Shown: positions 7,843 through 17,189 of the stretch, in pieces
Layout of the letters: each line of letters opens with the position of its first letter
Position numbering within the stretch: position 1 is the first letter of the stretch
Assembly (NCBI RefSeq): GCF_036492835.1
Contig: NZ_AP025314.1
Coordinates: 2,708,010-2,772,009 of the forward strand
Source of the DNA: Fulvitalea axinellae
GTDB lineage: Bacteria > Bacteroidota > Bacteroidia > Cytophagales > Cyclobacteriaceae
DNA length: 64,000 nt
Direction of reading: 5' to 3'
Program-made: the position numbers and the translations under genes
The notes under the pieces: model-generated
Database searches by the model: none
Told to the model about the DNA's origin: nothing
Seen by the model: the letters and a program-made list of their open reading frames with translations, nothing else

Positions 7843-10800
7843 ATGTTAACCAAAATATTGAACCTGGCGCTCCAAAACCGAATACTGGTTTTGGTGTTCG
7901 CCGCGGCGCTTAGCTTTTCGGGCTATTATGTCGCCAACACGATGAGCGTGGACGTCTTTCCCGACCTCACCGCTCCCACCGTTACCGTTCTGACGGAAGC
8001 CCACGGCCTGGAATCCGAAGAAGTGGAAAAGCTTGTCAGCTTCCAGCTGGAAACCGCCCTAAACGGCGCTCCGAATATCCGAAGAATCCGTTCGTCATCG
8101 GCCTCCGGCATCTCGATTGTCTGGGCGGAATTCGAATGGGGAACGGACATCTACAGAGCTCGCCAAACCGTAGCCGAGCGACTCGCCACCGCCGGCGAAA
8201 CCTTGCCCGAAGGAATCGGGGCGCCGACTATGGCACCGATCTCCTCAATAATGGGAGAAATCATGTTGCTCGGTGTCAGTTCGGACAGTTTGCCTCCGAT
8301 GCAACTCCGCACCCTGGCCGATTGGAGTATTCGCCCACAAATAAAATCGATCAACGGAATTGCCAACGTTATCGTAATCGGTGGTGAAAACAAGCAATAT
8401 CAGGTGCTCGCCCATCCGGGAAAACTCCAACATTACGGACTCAGCCTTGAGGATTTGCTGGAAAGCGTACGTGAAACCAACGTCAGCGCCACCGGCGGTT
8501 ACCTTAACAAACACGGAAACCGCTATATAATAAAAGGTAACGGCCGTGTGAACGATTTGGAACAAATCAAGGACACCGTAATTAAAACCGTAAATGGACA
8601 AAGCGTAAAAGTACGCGATGTGGCCGAGGTAAAAATCGGCGCTTCGGACCAAATCGGAACGGGATCGCTCAACGCGAGGCCGTCGGTGATTATGACGATC
8701 TCCAAACAGCCCGATGTCAACACGATTGAGCTAACGAAGGAACTTGACAAAGCCGTAACCGAACTCCGGAAAACATTGCCGGCGGGCGTAAAAATCGACA
8801 ACCATATTTTCCGCCAATCGGACTTTATCGACGCCTCCATCGGAAACCTAAAATCCACTTTGCTCGAAGGCACGTTCTTCGTTATCCTAGTGCTTTTCAT
8901 CTTCCTGATGGATTGGCGCACGACGACTATCTCCCTTTTGGCCATTCCGGTTTCGCTTTTGACTTCGGTATTGGTTCTCAAATTCCTCGGCTACACTATC
9001 AACACCATGAGTCTCGGCGGTATGGCCATCGCCGTCGGCGCTTTGGTTGATGACGCGATTATCGATGTCGAAAACGTATTTAAAAGGCTCAGGGAAAATT
9101 TTCTGAAACCGAAAGAGGAAAGGCTTCCGCTTTTGGCCGTAGTCAAAGAGGCTTCGATGGAAATCCGGAGCTCAATTATTATCGCTACGCTGATCGTGAT
9201 CGTTTCTTTTGTACCGCTTTTCCTCCTTAGCGGAATGGAAGGCCGACTGCTCAAACCGCTCGGAATCGCCTTTATCACTTCCGTATTGGCCTCGTTGGCC
9301 GTCGCCGTTACTTTAACTCCCGTCCTCTGTTCTTATTTATTGAACAATGAAAAACTCTTCAAAGCGAGAGCCGAAGGGACAAAAGTGGAACGCTGGCTAC
9401 AGAAACAATACGGACGAATTCTCTCAAAAGCGATTAAAGTACCGAAAACGATCATCGCCGTAACGGCCATGGCTTTCGCCGTAAGTATCGGCCTTCTCGG
9501 ACAATTGGACCGCAGTTTTCTGCCCGAATTCAACGAGGGGTCGCTGGTGATCAGCGTAGTCGGAATACCGGGAATGTCATTGGAAGAAAGCGAGACCTCC
9601 GGACGAATGGTGGAGGAACAACTTCTGCAAATGCCGGAAATCACGACCGTAACCCGCCGGACCGGCCGGGCGGAAATGGACGAGCACGCGCAGGACGTAA
9701 ACGCCTCCGAAGTGGACGCTCCGTTCGTTTTGGACGGAAAAGACAAAGAGACTTTCTTCGAAGAAGTACGCAAAAAGCTAAGTATTGTACCCGGAGTGAA
9801 TATTACGCTCGGACAACCTATCGCCCACCGCGTAGACCATATGCTTTCGGGAACTCGCGCCAATATCGCCATCAAGATTTTCGGCCCGGACCTGAACGAG
9901 CTTTATAAAATCGGCAAAAACATCGAAACGCTGATCAAACCTATCGACGGACTCGCCGATGTGGCCGTGGCCCGCCAAACGGAAGTCCCGAGATTGCGGG
10001 TTGATCCGAACAGGCAAAAACTCGCAGCCGTGGGAATGACCGTCGATCAGCTGATGGAACAGCTCGATATCGCTTTCACAGGCGAAAAAGCAGGTCAGAT
10101 CTACGAAGGCCAACGCTATTTCGATCTGGTGGTAAGATACGGAAAACGCTTCCGGGATACGCCCGAAAAGCTTAAAGCCATGCTCGTCAGCCTGCCGGAA
10201 GGCGGACACATTCCGCTTGACCAACTCGCCGAAATTTCTTCAGTAAGCGGACCGCACACCATCAGCCGGGAGAATATCCAACGGAAAATCGTAGTATCGG
10301 CAAACGTAAACGGCCGTGGACTAAGAAACGCCGTGGACGATATCAAATCGACCATTGACTCCGGAGTTTCCCTGCCCGAAGGCTACAGAGTAGTATACGG
10401 CGGACAGTTCGAAAGCGAAGCGAAAGCCTCACGGTTGCTGTTAATCACGGCTATTTCGGCCATCCTTGTCATCTTCTTGCTACTGTATTTCGAATTCAAA
10501 GACACGAAGCTCGCCTTTATCGTTTTGGTCAATCTTCCATTGGCATTGATCGGCGGTATCCTGATCGTGTATTTCACTTCGGGAATTATCAGCATCGCGT
10601 CGACTATCGGTTTTATCAGCCTTTTCGGTATAGCTACGCGAAACGGGATCCTGCTCGTTTCCAGATACGAAGACCTGCGCGACGGCCAGCCCGCCAACGA
10701 CAGCCTGATAAAATCCGGAGCCTTCGACAGGCTGAACCCGATCCTGATGACAGCTTGCACAACCGGATTGGCCTTGGTTCCGCTTGCGCTAAAAGGCGCC

Positions 10801-10926
10801 GAGTCAGGGAACGAAATCCAAAGCCCGATGGCCGTTGTAATTCTGGGCGGTTTGCTAACCGCCACTTTGCTGAATTTGCTTGTGATACCGTGTGTCTACA
10901 AACTGATTTTCGTTAAGGACAAATAA
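7843..10926 (+). CDS. CzcA/CusA-type heavy-metal RND efflux pump
   Basis: 1027 residues, the usual RND length. The N-terminal TM1 is followed by the first porter loop (DVFPDLTAPTVTVLTEAHGLESEEVE, a heavy-metal-RND signature), then TM2-6, a second large periplasmic loop and TM7-12. The proton-relay segment in TM4 reads GALVDDAIIDVEN, with Asp403, Asp404, Asp408 and Glu410. By eye, two of the three substrate methionines of CusA are not conserved, while the third (in HRVDHML) is. Cu/Ag specificity is therefore not supported; a divalent metal is likely but unproven. Inner-membrane proton antiporter, last gene of the operon. Confidence 0.93.
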   Translation: MLTKILNLALQNRILVLVFAAALSFSGYYVANTMSVDVFPDLTAPTVTVLTEAHGLESEEVEKLVSFQLETALNGAPNIRRIRSSSASGISIVWAEFEWGTDIYRARQTVAERLATAGETLPEGIGAPTMAPISSIMGEIMLLGVSSDSLPPMQLRTLADWSIRPQIKSINGIANVIVIGGENKQYQVLAHPGKLQHYGLSLEDLLESVRETNVSATGGYLNKHGNRYIIKGNGRVNDLEQIKDTVIKTVNGQSVKVRDVAEVKIGASDQIGTGSLNARPSVIMTISKQPDVNTIELTKELDKAVTELRKTLPAGVKIDNHIFRQSDFIDASIGNLKSTLLEGTFFVILVLFIFLMDWRTTTISLLAIPVSLLTSVLVLKFLGYTINTMSLGGMAIAVGALVDDAIIDVENVFKRLRENFLKPKEERLPLLAVVKEASMEIRSSIIIATLIVIVSFVPLFLLSGMEGRLLKPLGIAFITSVLASLAVAVTLTPVLCSYLLNNEKLFKARAEGTKVERWLQKQYGRILSKAIKVPKTIIAVTAMAFAVSIGLLGQLDRSFLPEFNEGSLVISVVGIPGMSLEESETSGRMVEEQLLQMPEITTVTRRTGRAEMDEHAQDVNASEVDAPFVLDGKDKETFFEEVRKKLSIVPGVNITLGQPIAHRVDHMLSGTRANIAIKIFGPDLNELYKIGKNIETLIKPIDGLADVAVARQTEVPRLRVDPNRQKLAAVGMTVDQLMEQLDIAFTGEKAGQIYEGQRYFDLVVRYGKRFRDTPEKLKAMLVSLPEGGHIPLDQLAEISSVSGPHTISRENIQRKIVVSANVNGRGLRNAVDDIKSTIDSGVSLPEGYRVVYGGQFESEAKASRLLLITAISAILVIFLLLYFEFKDTKLAFIVLVNLPLALIGGILIVYFTSGIISIASTIGFISLFGIATRNGILLVSRYEDLRDGQPANDSLIKSGAFDRLNPILMTACTTGLALVPLALKGAESGNEIQSPMAVVILGGLLTATLLNLLVIPCVYKLIFVKDK

Positions 10927-10950
10927 CGATCGGCCTAAACTCAATTTTAA

Positions 10951-10990
10951 AGCGCTCCGCCAATTCGAAAAATGGCGGAGCGCTTTTTTA
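10951..10990 (+). terminator. Strong Rho-independent terminator of the metal-efflux operon
   Basis: A 12-bp perfect stem (AGCGCTCCGCCA at 10951-10962 pairing with 10973-10984), a 10-nt loop, then TTTTTTA. It starts 25 bp after the pump stop codon and isolates the operon from the effector gene. Confidence 0.93.
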
Positions 10991-11050
10991 TTTCCCCTGA
11001 TTGGCAATACTTTTGAGTTCCACATTTCATCCCGAACATTCCCACTCCCG

Positions 11051-12208
11051 ATGTTTCAACACAAAAAACGACATGGTTCCAGTCTGAAATCAACGGGAGA
11101 TTCTACAAGCCAAACCCAATCGTCCAAATTTCCTCCAAACCATTTCCCCCCAATCCAAGCGATGCTCAATCGCATGGATTTCCGAAAACAAATAGGCTAC
11201 GCCCGCTCCATCCCGCCCGAAACAGAACCTGAGCTAAGGGAAATAGACCGACTTTTAGCGCAATACGAAAAACTGAATCCACTCCCCCGCACCCAGCTCG
11301 AATACGAAAAATTGGCATCTTGCCTAAGCCAACTCGAACGCACGGTTTACCTTTGGCATTCCAAAAATATGCCTCTGGAAAGCCACAGACCCGACGAAAG
11401 AACACCGGCCTTAGCCAATCTTCTCAAAACCGTCAATTCGGAATTCGATTCGCTTTTCTCCATCGCCGTCCGCAGGCGATTCGATTTTTGGTATCCCGGA
11501 AAAGACAAAGCGGGATTGCGAGAAACCCGAAAAGTGGAAGCGATGTGGAGAAGCGTCTTAGCCGAAGACAGCAGCCTTAAGGTAGAATCCTCAATTTATC
11601 CGCCAATAGAGTCCGCCGACTCATCAAAACGTCCGATGCCATCCGGATCCTCAGCAGATTTCAAGAAGAGAATGTTTACACAAATCGGAAGAATAATGAT
11701 GAGCCGTGGCGGAAGGGAACTTATCGATTCTATTTTGGAAAATCGGCACACCGTCACCATACGCGGGCACGAAGGCGAAAAGTACCGGACAAAAACCAAA
11801 AACAAGAAAAACTCCCAAGCCTCAAGCCCAATCTTGGATAGCGACCCTGAAGGACCTGTGTACGAAGGCTTGGGCTCGGACGCTACGGTATATTCGCCCG
11901 CCGTACCTAGCCGAAAAATGAAATTCTATTTTACCCAATCCCCCAACCCAAGATACGGCGCTTACACCATCGTACCGGAATATTTACGATTAGCCCACGA
12001 ACTGGGGCACGCCATGAACGCTCAATATGGAAAAAGCCGGGAACATTTTTCCTCAAAAAAATATGGAATTGACATAGCAAGATGGACAAATCCGGAGGAA
12101 AAATACGTGATCGAGAAAATTGACAACCCAATGCGTAGAGAACTTAATTTACCGAACAGAATCGGGCATATTAGTACCGGCCCCCTGCTTGAAGAATATT
12201 GGAGCTGA
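11051..12208 (+). CDS. Putative secreted effector/toxin, M91-family zinc metallopeptidase
   Basis: 385 residues without a Sec signal. Residues 1-50 are polar, Ser/Gln/Pro-rich and probably disordered, ending in PPIQAMLNRM. Residues about 55-210 are helical and unassigned. From about residue 225 the sequence follows the M91 (NleD/HopH1-type) layout: GGRELIDSILENRHTVTI, a basic loop, DSDPEG...LGSDATV, the zinc motif LAHELGHAMN (His316, Glu317, His320), a candidate third ligand Glu349/350 in NPEEKYVIE, and NPMRRELNLPNRIGHI. Known M91 enzymes are injected effectors; NleD cleaves host JNK and p38. I infer cargo of a contractile injection or other secretion system, with unknown target. No injection machinery or immunity gene is adjacent. 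It stands alone between terminated units. Confidence 0.78.
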   Translation: MFQHKKRHGSSLKSTGDSTSQTQSSKFPPNHFPPIQAMLNRMDFRKQIGYARSIPPETEPELREIDRLLAQYEKLNPLPRTQLEYEKLASCLSQLERTVYLWHSKNMPLESHRPDERTPALANLLKTVNSEFDSLFSIAVRRRFDFWYPGKDKAGLRETRKVEAMWRSVLAEDSSLKVESSIYPPIESADSSKRPMPSGSSADFKKRMFTQIGRIMMSRGGRELIDSILENRHTVTIRGHEGEKYRTKTKNKKNSQASSPILDSDPEGPVYEGLGSDATVYSPAVPSRKMKFYFTQSPNPRYGAYTIVPEYLRLAHELGHAMNAQYGKSREHFSSKKYGIDIARWTNPEEKYVIEKIDNPMRRELNLPNRIGHISTGPLLEEYWS

Positions 12209-12226
12209 TATTTTCAGCCCTCAATG

Positions 12227-12243
12227 CATTATGTTAAATAGAG
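12227..12243 (+). repeat. 17-bp direct repeat, copy 1
   Basis: CATTATGTTAAATAGAG lies 18 bp after the effector stop. The identical sequence is found at 15386-15402, on the other side of the GH2 gene. Function unknown; it could be a duplicated regulatory or leader element, or the scar of an insertion. Confidence 0.6.
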
Positions 12244-12482
12244 GGCTTTCAGTTTACTTATTTCCTTTTTTCAACTTCTCAGAAAAACATCCCGGAAAAG
12301 CACTTTCCGCCCTAAAAAGCCTCCATTCTTCGACTATGAAAATTGGGAAGGATCCCGAAATGGTTCCCGGCAGAAATCGTCCCCACAGGCTTTGCCTTAC
12401 AGGTTTTCGCCTCGTATATTCTGTTCCTGAACCTTTTGGAAGGGCCCGCCCTCCGCTTTTTATTAATTTCATTCACACTGAC

Positions 12483-15266
12483 ATGATCAGAAGATTACTT
12501 CTTTTATCTTTTCTCACAGTGTTTGCTTTAGCCAGTTGGGCACAAACAAGCGAGACCGTTTACCTTTCGGGAACGGACAAGGACAACACCGTCCGATGGG
12601 ACTTTTTCTGTACCGAAGGCCAAAACAGCGGAAAATGGACCACAATTCCGGTCCCCTCCTGCTGGGAAAGCCAAGGATTCGGTAATTATAACTATGGCCA
12701 AGACAAGGAGAAATCCTCCGAAAAGGGCTTGTACAAGCACAAATTCACCGTTCCGAATTCTTGGAAGAACAAAAAAATCAATATCGTCTTCGAAGGTTCG
12801 ATGACCGATACCGAAGTCAAGATCAACGGCCGATTGGCGGGCGCCAAGCACCAAGGAGCCTTCTATAGGTTCGAATACGACATCACCAGACTTTTGAAAT
12901 TCGGCAAAGAGAACTTGCTTGAGGTAAAAGTCGAAAAAATGTCTTCCAACAAATCCGTAAACAAAGCGGAGCGCAACGCCGACTATTGGATCTTCGGCGG
13001 GATTTTCCGTCCGGTTTATCTAACCGCCCATCCGAAAACCCATATCCAACGAGTGGCTATCGACGCCCAAGCGAACGGAGATTTCACCGTGGATGTTTTT
13101 ACGGAAAGAGCCAGAAAAGGAAGCTCGGTAAAAGCTCAGGTAAAATCGCTTGACGGAAGAAATATCGGGGAACCATTTACCGCAAAAGTTGAGGGCAGAA
13201 ATCCGAAAGTACGCCTTTCGGCGAAAATCCCGAACGTGAAACCATGGAACCCCGAATTCCCGCAACGCTACAAAGTGGAGGTCGCACTTTCTGACAATGG
13301 CAAAACGAAACACGTAATCAACCAGAAATTCGGATTCCGCACCGTCGAGGTTCGCAAAGGTGACGGCGTGTATGTCAACGACGAAAAGATCATCTTCAAA
13401 GGAGTGAACAGGCACTGCGCCTACCCTACTTCCGGCCGTACCACCAGCCCGGAAATCGACATCATGGACATCAACCTGATGAAGGATATGAACATGAACT
13501 CCGTACGGATGTCACATTACCCGCCGGACGCGCATTTCCTTGATGCCTGCGACTCTCTCGGCCTTTTTGTCCTTGACGAACTCGCCGGTTGGCAGGACAA
13601 TTACGATACTGAAATCGGGAAAAAACTCGTGAAAGAGATGGTGATCCGCGACGTAAACCACCCGAGTATCATCCTTTGGGATAATGGAAACGAGAAAGGC
13701 TGGAACACTGAACTCGACGGAGAATTCGCCAAATATGATCCGCAAGAGCGCAAAGTTCTCCACCCGATGGCCCTCCACGACGGAATGGACACTCAGCACT
13801 ACAAGGACTACGCATACGGAATCGGGGCGTTCGAGAACTCGAAAGACATCTACTTCCCGACGGAATTCCTCCACGGCCTCTACGACGGCGGACACGGCGC
13901 CGGGCTTGACGACCACTGGGAAAGCGTTTTGAAACATCCGAACGCGGCCGGTGGATTTCTCTGGGTTTTCGCCGACGAAGGAGTGGTAAGAACAGACGAA
14001 GGCGGACGCGTAGACACGCATATGAACTACGCTCCCGACGGAATTGTGGGGCCATACAGGGAAAAAGAAGCCAGTTATTACACCATCAGGGAGGTTTGGA
14101 CTCCTGTTCATTTTCCTGTGACTTACCTCAGCCCTAGTTTCAAAGGAAAGCTTAAAGTCGAAAACCGCTTCACTTACACGAACCTCAACCAATGCGATGT
14201 GGAATGGAAGCTTTTGCGCTATCCTTCTCCAAGTGCGAAAAACGGAAAAACCGTTGAGAAACGGGGAGCGAAAGCCACGTTCAAAGACTTTGAACCCGGA
14301 ACAGCCGGCTTCCTGAACTTGGATCTTCCCAACGATTTCGCCCAATACGACGCCCTTACTATTTCCGTAAAAGACCCGCACGGCAGGGAAGTCATCTCAC
14401 GCACTTGGCCGATCCAGTTCGCTTCGGAACTTAGCGAAAAAGCGTTGGCAAAAGCTTCCTCCGACGCCGTAAACGCAACAACCGAAGGCGAAAATATTAT
14501 CCTGAATTCAGGAGAAGTAAAAGCCGTATTTTCGGCCAAAGACGGAACATTGCTTAACATCGAAAACGCGAAAGGCTCCATTCCTTTCAAAAACGGACCG
14601 AAGCTGACATTGGAAACCAAGGTTAAATCCGTAAAAAGCTTCGAGAAAGACGGAAACCAAATCGTAGAGGCTCTTTTTGAAAAAGGATTCGCCAGCGTAC
14701 GTTGGACCATGCTTCCAGGCGGAGCTTTGGAACTTGAATATGACATCAAAGACACCAAAGGCCGTTTTGATATGATGGGCGTAAGCTGGGACTTCCCGGA
14801 AGATCCTAACGTAACGGTAAAATGGCTGGGCAAAGGTCCGTATCGGGTTTGGAAAAACAGGCTCAAAGGACCGCAATTCGGACTTTGGGAAAAAGAATAC
14901 AACAACACCATCACGGGAGTCGACTGGAATTATCCCGAATTCAAAGGATACCATTCGGAATTGTATTGGGCAAAGATCTCGTTAGGAGAACAATCGTTTA
15001 CAGTTTACTCAAAAACCGACGGCGTTTACCTCCGCCTCTACACTCCCGCCCTACCCGAGAAGCCCGCTCACACCAAAGCTGCTTTCCCGGAAGGAAATAT
15101 CTCACTGATGCACGCCATTCCGGCCGTTGGCACCAAGTTCCACCCCTCTGACGAACTTGGCCCACAAGGACGGAAAAACGTTCATAATACATGGAGGCCT
15201 TACCAGAAATCCGTAATCGGAAAATTCGTTTTCGATTTCAGATCTTCAAACAAAAAAAGTCTCTGA
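12483..15266 (+). CDS. Secreted glycoside hydrolase family 2 beta-galactosidase
   Basis: 927 residues from the ATG at 12483. The frame is open 121 codons further up, but those residues are not GH2-like, and MIRRLLLLSFLTVFALASWAQ is a signal peptide. Domains in order: jelly-roll sugar-binding domain (IPVPSCWESQGFGNYNYG), two immunoglobulin-like domains, TIM barrel (residues about 300-590), and a C-terminal beta-gal small-chain/DUF4981-type domain. The proton donor is Glu404 in DNGNEKGWN; the likely nucleophile is Glu461 in FPTEFLHG. It hydrolyses terminal beta-galactosides outside the inner membrane. Close relatives occur in algal galactan loci, but no susCD, sulfatase or agarase is nearby, so the natural substrate is open. 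Confidence 0.9.
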   Translation: MIRRLLLLSFLTVFALASWAQTSETVYLSGTDKDNTVRWDFFCTEGQNSGKWTTIPVPSCWESQGFGNYNYGQDKEKSSEKGLYKHKFTVPNSWKNKKINIVFEGSMTDTEVKINGRLAGAKHQGAFYRFEYDITRLLKFGKENLLEVKVEKMSSNKSVNKAERNADYWIFGGIFRPVYLTAHPKTHIQRVAIDAQANGDFTVDVFTERARKGSSVKAQVKSLDGRNIGEPFTAKVEGRNPKVRLSAKIPNVKPWNPEFPQRYKVEVALSDNGKTKHVINQKFGFRTVEVRKGDGVYVNDEKIIFKGVNRHCAYPTSGRTTSPEIDIMDINLMKDMNMNSVRMSHYPPDAHFLDACDSLGLFVLDELAGWQDNYDTEIGKKLVKEMVIRDVNHPSIILWDNGNEKGWNTELDGEFAKYDPQERKVLHPMALHDGMDTQHYKDYAYGIGAFENSKDIYFPTEFLHGLYDGGHGAGLDDHWESVLKHPNAAGGFLWVFADEGVVRTDEGGRVDTHMNYAPDGIVGPYREKEASYYTIREVWTPVHFPVTYLSPSFKGKLKVENRFTYTNLNQCDVEWKLLRYPSPSAKNGKTVEKRGAKATFKDFEPGTAGFLNLDLPNDFAQYDALTISVKDPHGREVISRTWPIQFASELSEKALAKASSDAVNATTEGENIILNSGEVKAVFSAKDGTLLNIENAKGSIPFKNGPKLTLETKVKSVKSFEKDGNQIVEALFEKGFASVRWTMLPGGALELEYDIKDTKGRFDMMGVSWDFPEDPNVTVKWLGKGPYRVWKNRLKGPQFGLWEKEYNNTITGVDWNYPEFKGYHSELYWAKISLGEQSFTVYSKTDGVYLRLYTPALPEKPAHTKAAFPEGNISLMHAIPAVGTKFHPSDELGPQGRKNVHNTWRPYQKSVIGKFVFDFRSSNKKSL

Positions 15267-15287
15267 GGTCAGTAGCAAAACCCTCAA

Positions 15288-15319
15288 AACCGTGGCGGAA
15301 ACGTCACGGTTATTTTTTT
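15288..15319 (+). terminator. Rho-independent terminator of the GH2 gene
   Basis: Stem AACCGTG (15288-15294) / CACGGTT (15305-15311), 10-nt loop, then ATTTTTTTC. It starts 21 bp after the GH2 stop codon. Confidence 0.85.
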
Positions 15320-15385
15320 CCCTAAACCTAAACACGTATAGCCTAACCGAACCGTTTTCAGTTTGCGAATATCTCAACCTTTACA

Positions 15386-15402
15386 CATTATGTTAAATAG
15401 AG
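15386..15402 (+). repeat. 17-bp direct repeat, copy 2
   Basis: Exact copy of 12227-12243 (CATTATGTTAAATAGAG), here between the GH2 terminator and the miaB promoter. The flanking bases of the two copies do not match. Confidence 0.6.
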
Positions 15403-15447
15403 TGATTGGAATATGGCCTCCTGATACCTAAAGGCCAACACTGTCAT

Positions 15448-15479
15448 TTTGGCATAGCGTCGAAATTTGCGTACCTTTG
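15448..15479 (+). promoter_or_regulatory. Bacteroidota-type promoter for miaB
   Basis: TTTG at 15448-15451 (-33 element), a 20-bp spacer, then TACCTTTG at 15472-15479, a full match to TAnnTTTG (-7 element). Transcription would begin near 15486, giving a leader of about 60 nt before the miaB ATG at 15545. Confidence 0.75.
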
Positions 15480-15544
15480 TGAATTCCTTCCAACTACACG
15501 GAAGTTCCAGTTACAAACAATTGACTACCAAAGCTATAGATTGA

Positions 15545-17014
15545 ATGAGCGAGCTTATCCAAGATATCGGGATTCTCGGAAACAACAACGGGGAGAATAC
15601 GAGTTGCGAGACCTACAGGACGAGCAAAGACGTCGACACCGGCAAAAGCCGTAAACTTTACATTGAAAGCTACGGCTGCCAGATGAACTTCTCTGACAGC
15701 GAGATCGTATCGTCGATTATGGAAAAGGAGGGCTTCGACACCACGTCCACTTTCGAAAACGCCGATGTGGTACTGCTCAACACCTGCTCTATCCGCGACA
15801 AGGCGGAACAGACTGTAAGAAAGCGCCTTAAGCAATTCAACTCGGTTAAGAAAAACAAACCGGAAATGTTGATCGGCGTGTTGGGCTGCATGGCCGAAAG
15901 ACTCAAGGAAAAGCTCCTCGAAGAGGAAAAAATCGTTGATTTGGTCGCCGGCCCGGACGCTTACCGCGATCTCCCGGCTTTGGTATCCAAGGTTGACGAG
16001 GGCCAAAAGGCGGTCAACACCGTACTTTCAAGGGAAGAAACTTACGCAGACATCAGCCCGGTTCGCCTGAACTCCAACGGCGTTACAGCCTTTATCTCGA
16101 TCATGCGCGGCTGTGACAATATGTGCTCGTTCTGCGTAGTGCCGTTCACCCGTGGCCGTGAGCGTAGCCGCGATCCGAAAAGTATTGTGGAAGAGGCGCG
16201 TCAGCTCTTCGAAAGCGGATACAAAGAGGTAACGCTTTTGGGACAAAACGTAGACAGCTACAAATTCGCCCTCGATCTTGACCAAAACCAGAAAAAGGTA
16301 ATCGAAAAATCCGACGCCAAGGATATCGTCACCTTCGCCAACCTTTTGGAAATGGTTGCGAAAGTGAGCCCGGACCTCCGCGTTAGGTTCTCCACTTCGC
16401 ATCCTAAAGACATTACGGAAGACGTGTTGCACGTTATGGCGGCGCACGAAAACATTTGCAAATACATCCACTTGCCTGCGCAAAGCGGAAACAGCAGGGT
16501 TCTCGATATCATGAACCGTACTTACACCCGCGAGGAATACATCGAGAAAGTTGACTCTATCCGTAAGATTCTTGGCGAGGAATGCGGTATTTCTTCCGAT
16601 ATGATCGCCGGTTTCTGTACCGAGACCGAAGAGGAACACAAAGAGACCTTGACTCTGATGGAGTACGTTCAGTACGACTTCTCTTATATGTTCTTCTACT
16701 CTGAACGCCCAGGCACTTTGGCCGCTAAAAAATTCGAAGACGACATTCCTTTGGAAACAAAAAAACGTCGTCTTAACGAAATCATCGACTTGCAAAGGGA
16801 TCTTTCCCTCAAAAGAAACCAGCTCGACGTCGGTAAAACCTTCAAGGTTTTGGTTGAAGGAACATCCAAGCGTTCCGATGAGCAACTGCAAGGGCGCAAC
16901 TCAGCCAACAAAGTGGTGGTCTTCGACAAGCGTAATTTCAAGAAAGGCGACTACGTAAACGTAAAAGTTACGGAATGCACGCCTGGTACGCTTATCGGCG
17001 AACCAGTTTCTTAA
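15545..17014 (+). CDS. miaB: tRNA-2-methylthio-N6-dimethylallyladenosine synthase MiaB
   Basis: 489 residues with the three expected parts. The N-terminal UPF0004 domain has cysteines in [20 protein letters not shown] and [11 protein letters not shown] (auxiliary [4Fe-4S] cluster). The radical-SAM core has [18 protein letters not shown] (CxxxCxxC cluster), and a C-terminal TRAM domain ends at about residue 487. The enzyme adds a methylthio group to i6A37 of tRNAs reading UNN codons. The about 35 residues before the first UPF0004 strand are slightly longer than in E. coli. First gene of the conserved Cytophagales run to secG; it has its own promoter and a stem-loop behind it. Confidence 0.96.
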   Translation: MSELIQDIGILGNNNGENTSCETYRTSKDVDTGKSRKLYIESYGCQMNFSDSEIVSSIMEKEGFDTTSTFENADVVLLNTCSIRDKAEQTVRKRLKQFNSVKKNKPEMLIGVLGCMAERLKEKLLEEEKIVDLVAGPDAYRDLPALVSKVDEGQKAVNTVLSREETYADISPVRLNSNGVTAFISIMRGCDNMCSFCVVPFTRGRERSRDPKSIVEEARQLFESGYKEVTLLGQNVDSYKFALDLDQNQKKVIEKSDAKDIVTFANLLEMVAKVSPDLRVRFSTSHPKDITEDVLHVMAAHENICKYIHLPAQSGNSRVLDIMNRTYTREEYIEKVDSIRKILGEECGISSDMIAGFCTETEEEHKETLTLMEYVQYDFSYMFFYSERPGTLAAKKFEDDIPLETKKRRLNEIIDLQRDLSLKRNQLDVGKTFKVLVEGTSKRSDEQLQGRNSANKVVVFDKRNFKKGDYVNVKVTECTPGTLIGEPVS

Positions 17015-17037
17015 GGAAAAATCCTATAAGACAATTC

Positions 17038-17070
17038 ACTCCCGGAATGCTCGACAGGCCTTCCGGGAGT
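17038..17070 (+). terminator. Stem-loop after miaB, possible terminator
   Basis: 10-bp perfect stem ACTCCCGGAA / TTCCGGGAGT with a 13-nt loop, 23 bp after the stop. It is followed by TCATAATATA rather than a T-run, so termination efficiency is uncertain. Confidence 0.55.
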
Positions 17071-17189
17071 TCATAATATAGAATTCGGATCGACAATTTT
17101 TCGGGAAGGCACGGCCTTCGTTTGGCGGAAATTTCCCCAATCGTTTGTCTAAAGCAGTCGTGTCAGGCAACAAAACCTCGCTTCAAAGT

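Noticed and set aside
16028..16891. 287-codon minus-strand frame
   Set aside because: Antisense to miaB; shadow of a well-conserved gene.
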